From Sepioteuthis lessoniana (taxonomy: Eukaryota > Mollusca > Cephalopoda > Myopsida > Loliginidae), in the NCBI GenBank assembly GCA_963585895.1, contig OY757904.1, positions 5,666,526-5,730,525 on the forward strand: a DNA stretch of 64,000 nt. The letters are read 5' to 3'. The stretch's first letter is position 1. The number at the start of each line of letters is the position of its first letter. The notes under the pieces were generated by a model that did no database searches, was not told where the DNA came from, and saw only the letters and a list, made by a program, of their open reading frames with translations. The position numbers and the translations under genes are program-made. Shown here piece after piece: positions 47,145 through 58,515 of this stretch.

Positions 47145-48009
47145 TACGAGGATCATTAAGTTTCCAGACTTTTTCGTATGGGCACTTTTATTGATAGTAC
47201 ACACATGAAACTCTAGTCCCCTTTGAAGTATTCTCCCCCGGCTGCAATGCACTTGTACCGTTCCATCAACTTCTGGAAGGCCCTGTGGAAGTCCTCTTGT
47301 GTGGGCGTGTCAATGACCTTCGTCACAAACTCTTTCATCTCCTCAATTCTCATAATGACAATCTCTGAGCTTAGAGAATAACCAAAAGTCACAGGGAGCA
47401 AAGTCTGGACTATAGGGAGGCTGAGAAACTGTCTTGATGCTCATCTTGGTCAAATAGTCTGTGACAAGGATTGAGTTGTGGACTGGTGCATTGTCCTGAT
47501 GGAAATGCCACTGACCCGATTTGAAGAGTGCTGGCCTCTTCCCGAGGAATCTCTTCCTGAACTCCCTTAAAACCTCTACAGGTGTTCTGACTTCCCTACC
47601 CCTCCCACACCTCTCATCATCCCTCACAGACTCCCTGGCTTCCTTGAATCTCTTATGCCACTCAGAAACCGATGCTCGATTCGTGTAAGATGGTCCAAAA
47701 GCAGTCTGAACACTCCATACGTTTCTGTGGCATTTTTTCCAAGTTTAAAACAGAATTTTTATTGCATATCGTTCCTCGAAAGTGTGCTCACGCTCAGATT
47801 GCATTTTTGAAATTTACCAGCTGTGACAATCAAGCTTCAGTAGGGTGTATTCCAATTCCTCCTGTAGCTGTTCATTTGAATCTGAAATCATAAAAATTGG
47901 TCAGTCATCTCATAAGATGTATAGCAATAACATACCGAATATTCAAGTGTCTACGACAATTTCAAAGGCCTGTACAAAAAAGTCTGGAAACTTATTGAAG
48001 CCACACGTA
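47145..48009 (-). mobile_element. Internally deleted mariner, copy 2
   Basis: Left end 'tacgaggatcattaagtttc' + 'cagac', right end 'gtctggaaacttattgaagc'. The transposase remnant is on the minus strand (47,627 to 47,213): SGQWHFHQDNAPVHNS, SPDFAPCDFWLFSKLR and TKVIDTPTQEDFHRAFQKL. Asp 2 and Asp 3 are kept; the region of Asp 1 is deleted. The junction is at about 47,580 and, unlike copies 1 and 3, carries no TTAGGG units. One frameshift lies near 47,400. About 390 bases of 5' non-coding sequence match copies 1 and 3. Confidence 0.8.
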
Positions 48010-49645
48010 TTTTCAACTGCAGTTGTCGGCAGTTGTCTTGAACTTCAGTGTTGTTGCCTGGCAACTACTATTGAGAATGAAGATACCAACTTCAAACAAG
48101 GATAAAATCAATTCTTGGACTTTCTAATGAATTAATTCCATGTAGGCAGATTTCTCATTCTTCAATGACACGAAGTTTTAACGTATGCAAAAGGGTGCAT
48201 AATACCGACCAACGGAATTTACCGATATCAATTTATATCAAATACAGTACTTTATTGAAGTAATTTCAAGAAAAATAAAGAAAACAAAGTCAATCTGATC
48301 AACTAGTCCATGTATTCATTTTCTTATAGAAATACCGCAGATTTTGATCTGATTTTACCGCAGACCAAGAGATGACATATATGTGTCATTGAAAAGAATT
48401 GTACGGTTTAGATAGGATAGCAATTATTTTATTTGTGATGCAATGAAACAGTTGATTCTAGCACATGATAATTCACACAAATAAAGACTATATTAAAGCA
48501 TAACGTTCTTAAAGACATTGTTAATTTACTTTGGAAACATTATACCTGAACCGCGACAATGTTGAGTAAACACCATCGTCAGTATTATCCAGCAATATAT
48601 GACACTGATCTCTTTAATTTAGGACCAATGAGTATATTATTGGCCCTTAGACACCAAATTAACTCTCTATCCATCTATTCAGTCATATTTCTATCCACCC
48701 ATTCTCCACTCTTCAACTATTCTTCTTGTTCATTTGGCACATATGATTTGCCATATCATCTTAACCCTTTGCTGTGTTGTGGTTAACTTGTCTTTTCTGA
48801 GGATGAATATTAAAAGTATAAATCAATCAATCAATAAATAAAAGCAAAGTGGAATTTTAGTACTGAGTACCAACATTCAGAAATAACTATCCATTCTAAA
48901 TAAATAACAATTTAAAGTATTTCCGCAGTTTGGGATAAATAATTCATCAGAATTGCGCCGTAAAAATTATTAAACTGGTTTAAAGCTGACTTAAAATAAA
49001 TTTACATGAAATGGTATTATCTCTTATTATTTTGTTTAGTTCTTGCAATAAATATAACTGTTAATTGCAGTCTCTGTTTAAGGCATTGATTATTCTTAAC
49101 TCGGAAATCTTCGCCAAAACAAGCTATTTATTTCTACTTGTTATTAAGCAGATCTTGGTCTTGAATTTCCGAAAATAAACAATATCGCATTTTCTTTTAT
49201 TTATTTATTTATTTTTTGCAGAAGAAACTTTAAACTTATGGACCAATTAATTAAAACGTCCTAAAAAGTTTTGAATTTCAAACCACATTGAGCTAAACTG
49301 ACGTAGCTTCTTTGGCCACTTTCTTCTAATGTTTGATTTTTTTCTTCTTTCTGATTTTTTATCGTTACCTCGTTGAAGTCTGTTTTCTGTTTACGGCTAT
49401 TCATTCTTTTTTTAAATGAAAAATCAGTTTATAATGTTCTTAAGATGAAGTCAGTAAATATATTGACGAAATTAATCACTCACTTATTGACTATCTATAA
49501 ACATATTTTGTAGAAAGAACTTCATTTTCTCAGTAATAATTCACCGATGGATAATTGTTTATGCTAATAAATTATTATCAGTTACGCAATGGTGTGATAT
49601 GGATATGTGGAAATGAGGGAAAGATTGAATCGTAATGAAAACAGA
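48010..49645. other. Unassigned; possible SINE-like tail
   Basis: Mostly unrecognised AT-rich DNA. At 48,812-48,842 'aaatcaatcaatcaataaat' looks like a retroposon tail, and the open stretch just upstream (48,559-48,786) may be the body of an unknown element. (TTTA)n lies at about 49,195-49,215. Confidence 0.35.
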
Positions 49646-49649
49646 AAAA

Positions 49650-51770
49650 AAAAAAAATTAAACAAAGAAGCACAGAATTAGAATAATTTCGAAAACAACA
49701 TAAAATATCAAAACCAGATGAAAAGGAGGAACTACTAAGGGAACTAAGAGATATCATTTGAGCTATACTTAGGTCCGTGCGGAGAGCAGGATGGCATTGA
49801 CGGAGAAGAAAAAAAGGGCAAAGAAAAGTTGGGCTTTTTCAAAAGACACTTATGCTTTCACGAAGAAAATATCTAGGTAAAAACGAAGCGGTTACCTCAA
49901 AAATGCTTACGGATCCATTCCCCATAAGCTAATGGAAGAAACGCTTAAACATTGCCATGTCCCCAACTAAATAACCGAATCAATTCTAGAATATGCCTAC
50001 ACCTTCAAAATGAGAACAATATCGAAGGGATCAACTTCAGCATAGCATAATCTGGACAGGGGTATAATAACAGGCTGCATCCTATCAGCAACTTTATTTA
50101 CGTTAGCGATGAACTTATTTATATAAGCTGCAGAGTTAGAATACAGAGGTCCCGTCCCCAGATCCGAACTGAGACAATCACCGATAAGGACTTCTCTGAA
50201 TGACCTGACCTTAAAAACCACGTTCACAATCAGCGTAAGATGGGTATTAAAAGGTATAGAAAAGCTAATCACATGAGTCAGAATGAGTTTCTACCCGTAC
50301 GTTTTTAAAAAGAACGTTCAGGAGAAAGGGCGTTTTAATTGTCGGAGGAATTTATCCCCAAAATACAAGAAAAAATATAATAGAGTCTGAGCAAATGAAT
50401 AGACCACTCCCTAAGAGATACGTTGCAATAAAGGAGACAAATAACAACCTAGAAAAGTAGTTAATTAAAGTAGATAAATCCGGACTATCAGGCCGTTTTA
50501 AACCCTGGATCTACCAGCACACACTTCTCCCGAAAATACTTTGGCGTCAGTCTGCTGACAGGTTCACAATAGCCCACATCGAGCAGTTAGAAAAAAATCA
50601 ACTCTCCATAGCGGAGATTGTCGGGCCTTCCGAAGTGCCGCAGCAGCCCCGCCCTATATGACAATTCCAATGCACTGCAATTCCCCTTCAGGTCAAAAAA
50701 ATAAGAACAGCGTAACAATATAAGTCATCCAGGGATGGAAAAGTAGCAGGAACGGGCATAGAAGTCTTTAGCAGAAAGTGAAAAGCATCTAGGGAGCTGT
50801 AAGTGGCAGAAGAATTACTCTGAGAAAGATCAATATCAGGAACAGTCGCAACAGGGCGCGCTGGTCTAGGGGTTTTCCCAACCATCGGCGCGGACAATAC
50901 CTCAGGACAAGAAAAACGTCGACACATACAGGATGAGGTATGCTAGGGAGAAGACGAAAATAGATTAGCAAAAGTGGGATAAAATCAACACGGGGCATGG
51001 ACAAGTTTGGACTCAATACTTCAATGAAAAATCAAATGGTCAGACATGGCATGACCATATGAACCATAAATTCTTAAAAAGGTCTATATACGATATTCTC
51101 CCTAGTCCTGCAAATCTCTGCATATGGAACCAAATGGATTCAGTACAATACCAATTATGCTCGTGTAAACATATCCTGAACAGGTGCCCAACATCACTTG
51201 CAGAAGAACGTTACAGATGGTGGCACGACCAGATTCTAAAAGTTGTCGTGGATGTAGTCTGTACTGCCATCCGTACAAATAGATTTAACGCAGGAAATAG
51301 GCTAGCACGAAATCCAATAAGACTAAAAAGCCCAAACCAAACATCCTGTCACCGGCAACAGACAGAAAATTAAGAGTCGATTTAGTATCAAGACTAATAT
51401 TTCCGAACCATATAGTAAGAAAAACCTTACACCTAGACTTAATATTTTTCTTGAAGAAATAAAAAAATATTGTAATTTGGGAATTGATTCTACTGTGGGA
51501 AGAACATATTAACGAAGCCCACGAAAGAAAGAAGTCTAAACATAATGAACTTCTTATGCAATGTCGAAGCAATGATCCAAAAGCCTCGTACTAACCGATA
51601 GAAGTGGACTCAAGAGGATTTACTTAAAAAATCCCTTTGCAAAGTTCTGTTAGACATCGGTTGGGTAGGGGCCACAAAAATAAAGAAATTAAAATAATCT
51701 CTGATACTACCGAAAAAACAACAATATGGCTATGGATAAAATGTAGTAGCATAAGGGTGAAGAGCCCAAA
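49650..51770 (+). pseudogene. REL-endonuclease LINE relic (second family)
   Basis: Heavily frameshifted. RT remnants near 50,040-50,130 (a GCILSATLFTLAMN-type motif B block, then AEVE.RGPVPRS), thumb region near 50,480-50,580 (GLSGRFKPWIYQHTLLPKIL), and from 51,085 an open stretch with ILPSPANLCIWNQ and a zinc knuckle CSCKHILNRCP (CX1CX2HX4C, one residue short of CX2C). Then RYRWWHDQILKVV follows. The nuclease follows to 51,740 (IVIWELILLWEE, HERKKSKHNELLMQCR, TTIWLWIK). The LINE fragment at 37.4 kb is homologous to its last 650 bases. The YMDD-type box is not readable. Confidence 0.65.
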
Positions 51771-52318
51771 CTATAATTAATTTTCGATTTAGGAGAATTT
51801 TCATCTTATTCTAAATGACATTCGCAAATAATCTGAAAAGCGGGAAAAGTAAAAGGAAGAAAAAAGATTACACTTAGGATTGCAGTTCGAGAAATATGGT
51901 AAAGCACTTTAAGTTTTACACATATTCATAATTTTAAGTTAGAACTATTCTAATATTGAGTTTTTGGTGCATATTTTTAAAATAAATGTGTGAATTTCAA
52001 TAAGTCCGGGAAATGACCTTCCTTTTTTGTTTTTGTTTTTTATGTTTTTTGCTTTTCTTTTTTATGTTTTTTAGTTTTGTTTTAGTTTTTGTTTTTTGTA
52101 AATAATTGTCATTAGGTTTTAGCAAACCCTCCTGAATAACCCGCCTCAAAAGGAAGAGAAGAAAGAAGAAAAAGAAACTAAAAAGGGAAAATACCCCCAA
52201 CGCTCATTATCAAACAGCAAAGTTGAAAGCGTTGCCAGTCATATTAATCCATATCTACTATTCCCATGTTTAAACCAAAATTCAGCCTAGTTTCTAAAAA
52301 ATATCTTCAGCCATACGC

Positions 52319-52320
<2 letters not shown>
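51771..52320. other. Unassigned, T-rich run
   Basis: Part may be the 3' non-coding end of the LINE relic. A poly-T/TTTTG run lies at 52,020-52,105. Nothing else is recognised. Confidence 0.4.

Positions 52321-52321
<1 letters not shown>

Positions 52322-52374
<53 letters not shown>
52322..52374. repeat. (TA)n microsatellite
   Basis: About 26 TA units. Further TA/TG tracts lie at about 52,578-52,640. The rest of 52,375-53,135 is unassigned. Confidence 0.95.
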
Positions 52375-52377
<3 letters not shown>

Positions 52378-52596
52378 AAAGGTATAAACCAGGAATAATT
52401 TTATAGGTTCGGCTTTCGTTTCTTTCTCCACAACCCTTTTCTTTCAAATTCCACTGATAATGTACCTATTACATGGTGAATGAGAATTTAGTGGGATTTG
52501 TTTGAATTTCGAAACATATAAATTCATGTGTATGCGCGTGTTTGCATGTATATATGTGAGTTTATATGTCTGTATACATGTATATATATATATCTC

Positions 52597-52642
<46 letters not shown>

Positions 52643-53138
52643 AATGTATGTATATATGTGTGTACATATATTCTTAATTTAATCTGAATAATTAGATAGA
52701 TATTTATTATAATTATTAAACGAGTTATTTTAATCTTATATTTCTTAATAGATTTAGTTTTATAAATACCCTCATCTTTTACGCGCTCTGCCATACTAAT
52801 TTGAATTTTGATTTATATTCTATGCGAGAACGTCCTTTCATTAACAAGATATATAGACTTTTCATTCATTTGAATGTTTTAATACATGAACCCAGTAAAT
52901 ACATTCAGTCATTGGAATATTTCTCTTCTGAAATGCGTCAACATAGTGATTTTTAAAATTTTGCATTGACTATTTAATTCTACTAAAATGTTGCATCTTT
53001 TGCGTCCACATATTCCTAAATTAAAGATCTTTTTTTTTTTTTTTCAATATTTTAACTAAACCCGAAAATTTAGACAGTTTTATTTTTATATTTGGAAGTT
53101 TTAGTGATCCTAGCAAATAAATCTTAATTAGTATAAGT

Positions 53139-54105
53139 GTGAGACAGAGCCTATATAAATCTCTCATTAAGAATAACTGGGGGAAGCTTGATGGGTCACT
53201 AACCAGTGCTAACCATTCACATCACAACAATGGCGTTGCCACTCTTGAGGATTACTATTTTCTCGATACGGGACTACAATGTTTGTCTGCAAGTGCTAAA
53301 AAGCTAAAAGACGACAAAGAAAAGGGAGGAGAAAATGAAATTACGGATCTCTTTTTGGCTACGCCTGGATGCGAGGCGATAGTGAAAATCTCCACTATAG
53401 TGTATCCCACAAACCTGGAAGAACTGACTTTTGAAAAAATAAGTCAGATCATAATATGAGACCCGAAAAAGGTTGGTCGTGGAAGAAAACACGAAGTTCA
53501 TGTCGATGAAATAAGAAATTGACGAACCAATCATAAAATATCTACACTGTCTACGAAATGCGAGTAGATATTGCGTGTTTGAAAAACTTGGACAAGAAGA
53601 AAAGACGATAGAAGACTTCATTCAATCAAAGTTAATTGAAGGTATGTACAGTGCATCACACCGATATAAAATAATGAAACAACTACAAATAGGAAATATG
53701 TCTTTAAATACCTACATTGACTTTATACAGCAATAAGAATTAATACAGAATTACAATCATGATAAAAGTCAACCCGTCGAACTCATTTCGCCGATACTTA
53801 CATACTTAAAATTCTTTTTTTTTTTAATGTTCGTATTGTGGACGTGAACATGAAATAAAAAAGGAAAAAATGCACAGTATTTGGGAAAACTTGTACAAAT
53901 TGATTTAAAAGAATTATTTTCAAGCTGTATGCAAATTCAAAAAGAAAAACGTTGAAAGAGTTGAAGAAAACGAGACCAATATGGAAGTCTTTTCAGTAAA
54001 AAACTAAAACAAGAATGTAGAAAAAGTTGAACAAAAAAAAAACCTTATACTAAAGGTTAAAATCAACAACTTCGATTAAGATATGCAAATCAATGCCGGC
54101 AGTGA
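53139..54105 (+). pseudogene. Ty3/gypsy-like Gag and protease start, relic
   Basis: A 106-codon frame (53,139-53,459) reads LATPGCEAIVKISTIVYPTN and LEELTFEKISQII. In other frames follow FEKLGQEEKTIEDFIQ, YKIMKQLQIGNMSLNTYIDF and a zinc-knuckle region near 53,840-53,930 (CGREHE, GKTCTNC-like). At about 54,085 MQINAGSD corresponds to the aspartic protease active site block, where the catalytic D(T/S)G appears as NAGS. Frameshifts throughout. The protease is cut by the SINE at 54,106, continues at 54,301 and is cut again by the RTE at 54,430. No LTRs were seen. Confidence 0.6.
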
Positions 54106-54300
54106 TGGTTTGGTTTGGATTGTTTGTTTAATGGCATATCAACCTTTGTAGGTTATTTAATGCCAAAGCCATTCTCCTGGAAGAATAGTAGTGGTACTAT
54201 TTAACCCATAGCTGGGAGGATAAGGGGGTTCATACCTTTCCCAAGGGTATTTGCCCGAAAGTGAACGTAATAGCCCGACAATGAGGTATGGCTTATACCA
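54106..54300 (-). repeat. tRNA-SINE fragment with shared tail, minus
   Basis: Plus-strand reading: 'tggtttggtttggattg', 'taatggcatatcaacctttg', 'aggttatttaatgccaaagc', 'gtactatttaacccatagct', 'ttcatacctttcccaagggt'. It therefore lies in minus orientation with its 3' tail at 54,106. The tRNA head is lost at the right edge. It interrupts the protease coding sequence. Confidence 0.65.
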
Positions 54301-54429
54301 AAAAAAGTTGTGAACACATTGGAAAGCCAACTTTACGAAAGAGCTGTTTACCACCCCGCCAATTCGATTGGTCGGTCATAAAAACTTTAGGGTACTTTGA
54401 GGGCTCCTTGGAGTTAGAAGCTAAATTTG
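54301..54429 (+). pseudogene. Ty3/gypsy-like protease, middle segment
   Basis: An open stretch containing EHIGKPTLRKSCLPPRQFDW and TLGYFEGSLELEAKFEV, typical of the region following the active site in this retroelement protease. It is bounded by a SINE on the left and the RTE on the right. Confidence 0.6.
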
Positions 54430-54778
54430 AAGTCATCATCTCATCATCTTGTCGTGCCACTAGCACGGATATCCCTGACCCTCACTTGTCACTTTTCCCT
54501 ATCGTTCATCGCCTCTGGCAGGTCTTCAGGGCTACATCCCGTATCCTCACATAGCTGCTGAATGTATGATCGTGCTGTTCGTCCTGCTTTTGCCCGGCCA
54601 TATGTGAGGGTCCATAGGAGTACATCCCTTACGAGCTCGTCCCTGCTTCTCCAGCAGTGTCCTGCATGTCTGGTTCGTCTAACTTGGATAGTTTTCGTGA
54701 TGGGAGGCAGGTGGCCGTATAGTTGATGTCTTGTGGGGTGTTGCCGCCAGGACTTGTTCAATATTGCTCGCAGCATAG
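54430..54778 (-). pseudogene. RTE-type LINE 5'-truncated insertion with TSD
   Basis: The minus-strand frame of 103 codons (54,800-54,489) covers MLRAILNKSWRQHPTRH to EDLPEAMNDREK, then a frameshift and the GATGAT tail complement at 54,433-54,447. It is flanked by GAAGTCAT (54,429-54,436) and GAAGTAAT (54,779-54,786), a probable 8-base target duplication with one mismatch. The host protease reading frame continues across the two copies. Confidence 0.8.
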
Positions 54779-55190
54779 AAGTAATACCTATAATTGTCAC
54801 AATTGGTAAAAAAAAGAATCATGGACTTATTGGAAACAATATGCCTGACATGTATTCAACCAGATTAATTAATGAGGTAAAATATTTAAATATGCTTTAA
54901 AATGAACTGCAGACTAGAGATGTAGAAAAAGCATCGATAAACAGAAAACTCTTTGCAAAATTCTGGAATGTAAAGAAACTACAATAGAGTGAAAATTTCT
55001 ATTATCTGTGCCACAATAGCGTGCCATGTAAGGTCTGAAAAGACAGGAAACTAATTCCTATTATCTACATTTATCCTAAACCAAAGCCTGTAACAGCCAA
55101 CCAAAGAAAGAAAGATGAATATATGCAAGAAATTCTAATGTCTCAACAAGAAAATGACCACAACTTATTAGTTTTTATTATAATGATGTC
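54779..55190 (+). pseudogene. Ty3/gypsy-like relic, 3' of protease
   Basis: Begins EVIPIIVTIGKKKNHGLIGN, the continuation of the protease, then decays. PIIYIYPKPKPVTANQRKKD near 55,045-55,110 may belong to a downstream linker. RT, RNase H and integrase are not visible. 55,190-55,425 is unassigned. Confidence 0.45.
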
Positions 55191-55427
55191 ATTGATTGTG
55201 GCTTATGCCTAGTAAATATAACTTCTGAACTGAAATGACTCACCGTTATCTCCTCTAATGGAAAGGTGATGTTGAATTTATGGATTATTCATAAAACACG
55301 GCCTAACTGTACATTATTTAAATATTGTAAGAATGTTCATAAATATACAAAACATTAATAATTCTAAATTTCTTAGATATAAGTTTTCAGAGAAATATAG
55401 TCATAGTTGACTACTTTCAAGGAGGCA

Positions 55428-55692
55428 AGATTAGCGTAAAGGTTATCAATATAGAAAATGGATTCGGTGACTCAAGTTCAATTCCTGAACGAGGATATTT
55501 GCGTTTCACTTCGTGTTTATGCTCTTGGGAAAAGCATGAATCTTTCTCTTCTACCCTCGAGCTATGGGTAAATAATAGAAGAAATTGGTTTCTTTAACTT
55601 TGATTTGGCAACCAGATGGTAAACTCTGAATTTAAACCAGTTCTCTGCTTAAAAATTACCTTTATATCACATCCTAGCCGTGGCAGGATGGT
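55428..55692 (+). repeat. tRNA-derived SINE, family B, plus copy
   Basis: Head with A-box-like 'ttagcgtaaaggttatcaat' and B-box-like 'caagttcaattcctg', body 'gctcttgggaaaagcatgaa' + 'gagctatgggtaaataatag', and end 'tcacatcctagccgtggcag'. This is the fullest plus-strand family B copy. Confidence 0.7.
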
Positions 55693-55774
55693 TTCATATT
55701 TGACTTGATTCTCTTTAACAAAATCCACTGAACTCTCATTCGATATCATCTTTTCAAGTAATTAAAATCCCAAC

Positions 55775-56205
55775 GAATTTAGGTCAAATCACGCTGAAAG
55801 CACCAGTTCCCACGAGGTCACCTAAGTTAAGCACCACTGAGCTTTCTCATTGCAGAGATGCTTTAAGTTTTAGAAACAGTACATACTGTGTGTGCCAGAC
55901 TAAGCAAATCTGTGTAAATAACAATCAAATCCCTTCATTTTACGTAGCGAAGAAACAGATCGAGGGAAAAGAGGCTCAGAGTTGGGGTGTTTGGTGCGGT
56001 AGGCATTCTCGATATCATATCCTCTTCAGCGTTTAAGTGTTTGGAAAGGAGACACTGCTAACGTCGGTTAAGTTAACAAAATCTGCGTGAAAGTGGTCGT
56101 ATTAATTTACATGAGAGTGATACTGGTTGGATATTGGCCAATAGTCAGCGTGACAGCCATATAATACTGAGATTTCGTCAATCGAGTAGCGCTGGTGACT
56201 TGCAG
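55775..56205 (+). repeat. 5S rRNA-derived SINE-like repeat
   Basis: The head (55,780-55,860) resembles 5S rRNA from about position 12 to 75: 'tcacgctgaaagcaccagtt', 'ggtcacctaagttaagca' (the 5S internal A-box region), then a degraded end where the C-box should be. The body at 55,930-56,205 is shared with 58,205-58,510 ('ggtgcggtaggcattctc', 'aagtgtttggaaaggagac', 'acaaaatctgcgtgaaagt', 'gtgacagccatataat'). Too diverged to be a functional 5S gene. Confidence 0.55.
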
Positions 56206-56573
56206 ACCGTGTAAAAAAAAAGAAATGGATTTGAGGATAAGCAATTAAGACGTTCTTTCGGATATTACCTCCTTTTTACTACAAACTATTTTCACATTTG
56301 ACGTAAAATGACAGGCATAGAATTTGCCTAATTCCTGCTCCCCCTGTAGTCAAATGGGTGGAGGAGCTGGAACTCGTTTGCAGGCTGTATGAAGGGTAGC
56401 ATCTTGAGGACGGGATCCTTTTTAAAGACTGACAGGAAGAGCAATTACAGTCTACGAGTAGCTGGGTGACGAAGTAAAAACGAACGCCGATGAAGACTGC
56501 CTTATTTACAGCCTTTGCAACGGATTCGCTATTGGCATACGAGCAACTCATCGTGCAGCTACTGTGTAATGGC

Positions 56574-56625
<52 letters not shown>

Positions 56626-57305
56626 ATATTGCGGAAACTTGTACTCTTGTTGGGTGGAATCGGCCACTGTATTCTGGCTTGCGTATTTATACACTGGTTG
56701 CCTGACAATGCAAAGTAGACACTTCAATGCCGTCTATGATATTGCCAAACAGTTTACCTGAGCCAGGTTGATTATGAACGATGATGAGATAAGCAAAACC
56801 CCTCCCATGGATGGTATGAATTGTTTTAGATGTATCGACTTTAACAACATGTTGAAAAATTGCCTGAACCAATGAGATAGCAATGGACGATAGCAAAGAC
56901 GACACAGAACTATGCGCTGTTTTTCTCGCCAAAATGTAAGCCATATGTCCTGAAGCTGTCTGGAGAAGAGGAGAGGCGTCAGTGCCAGTATAATCTCAGA
57001 AATAAGCCAGAACCCAGTATTATCTGTGTTTGTGGTCCAGGTTGATACTGTTTGTTCCCTATCTTTAGTCAACATATATATACCAGAAATGGAAGAAGGG
57101 ATCCGTATGCGTGACAACTAAATACGAGAAATCAGCGACTGTTGTGGGATCGGAGTCGTCAAATCCGGTTGCAAAGTGGAAGTCTTTCCAAATTGATAGC
57201 ATGCCACATCATTTTAAGTACCTCTAACCGCCCGGGACCGATGCTTAGCGACAAACGATGCTGATAATTCGTCCATAAGTGATAAATCGTTGGAAGTAGA
57301 TTTGC
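56206..57305. other. Unassigned; two overlapping open stretches
   Basis: Contains (TA)n at 56,577-56,621. On the minus strand, 57,117-56,734 and 56,944-56,687 are open for 127 and 85 codons in overlapping frames. The second reads FAYLIIVHNQPGSGKLFGNI, with a loose P-loop-like GSGK that I do not trust without more context. Below-average AT content suggests an old coding element, but I cannot name it. Confidence 0.35.
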
Positions 57306-57312
57306 GTATGTT

Positions 57313-58115
57313 CAACGATGGTTTGGTTTGGTTTTATGGCATATCAACCTTTCTAGGTTATTTAACGCCAAATCCATTTTCATGTAAATAATCAGTTCTA
57401 TTTAAAGCAATCGGGTTTAGTACAGAGTTTAATTGTCAAAAACATTTCTATTTCAAACTATTCAGTTATATATAACAATTCAGTTTAGTGTAAGTACAGT
57501 GTCGAAAATAGTTCAATTCAAAACAATTCAGTTTAGCAAAAGCACGCAGTTTAAATGTAAGTGCAGTTTAACTGTAAAAAAACATTTTCATTTCGAGCTA
57601 TTCAGTTTAGTCAAGCAATTTTACTTCAGCTAATTCAGTTTTGTAAAAGTACAGATTTTGTTTACACACAGTTATATGTTAGAACAGTTCTATGTTAAAC
57701 AATTTAGTTTAGAGTAAATACAGTTTTAATGTCGAAAAAACAGTTCTATTTCAAACAATTCAGTTAAGCACAAGCACGCAGTTAAGTACGGTTTAATTGT
57801 CAAAAACATTTCTATTTTAAGCTATTCAGTTTAGTCAAACAATTCAGTTTAGCATAAGTATGTATTTAGTTCTATTTAACCCATAGATAGGGCCCAATCA
57901 GGTGCTACCAGTCCGGGCCAGAGTGGACCTGGGAGCAATGGCAATGAAGTGGTACTACACATTCCCCAAAGCTCCAGGATTGCTGGAACTTCACCATCAG
58001 ATTGTTTAGTGTCATATCCAGAACACTCGTTACGGGGGGTCTCACCCCTCTGCAGAGGTGCAGTCAGTGTATTCTACAGCCCCAGCCGACTGGGCAATAT
58101 GTTCGACGCGCTTCC
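57313..58115 (+). repeat. Composite repeat, array-rich plus copy
   Basis: Head 'ggtttggttttatggcatat' + 'caacctttctaggttattta', then an array of about 10 degenerate units with the core 'aattcagtttagcataagta' / 'cagtttaattgtcaaaaaca' / 'tttctatttcaaacta' (57,385-57,870). The tail module at 57,880-58,110 follows ('agtggacctgggagcaatgg', 'ctctgcagaggtgcagtcag', 'attctacagccccagccgac'). This tail module is the best preserved in the window. Confidence 0.8.
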
Positions 58116-58204
58116 TGCTGTTGTAGAGACAGATGGTGATTACCATGAGGATGAAGCACATCCACTGCAAAGGATCACCAAACGCAAACACACATCCCCT
58201 GCCT

Positions 58205-58515
58205 GTTGGTGATCAAGAGATCTTGCGGGGAGAGTAGCCAAAAACCAGGTTAACGCAAAAGTAGACCCTGAGTTGGATACGTTTGATGCGATAGGCACTC
58301 CCAAAATTAGTACCATTTCTTTCAAGATGTATGCCCTCTTCATCAATTAAATGTTTGAAAAGTAGACGCAGTCACCATTGGTGGAGCTAACCAAATCTGC
58401 ATGGCAGTTGTAGTAATTTATTGACGAATGATGTTGGTTGATATTGAGCTGTTGTGAATTTGAGTTTGAGGTGAGACAGCCATTAAACTCTGAGGTTTTG
58501 ACAGTCGAAGTGAAA
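58205..58515 (+). repeat. Body of the 5S-SINE-like repeat, second copy
   Basis: Shares the body of 55,930-56,205 in the same order ('gatgcgataggcactccc', 'aaatgtttgaaaagtagac', 'ccaaatctgcatggcagttg', 'tgagacagccattaaactct'). A 5S-like head is not visible upstream. It directly follows a composite repeat. 58,516-59,404 is unassigned AT-rich DNA. Confidence 0.55.

Noticed and set aside
51059..51373. Small host gene with a zinc-finger-like motif
   Set aside because: The CSCKHILNRCP and RYRWWHDQ blocks belong to the zinc knuckle of the same REL-LINE family.
55775..55870. Functional 5S rRNA gene
   Set aside because: Only about the first 65 positions resemble 5S; the C-box and 3' half are lost.
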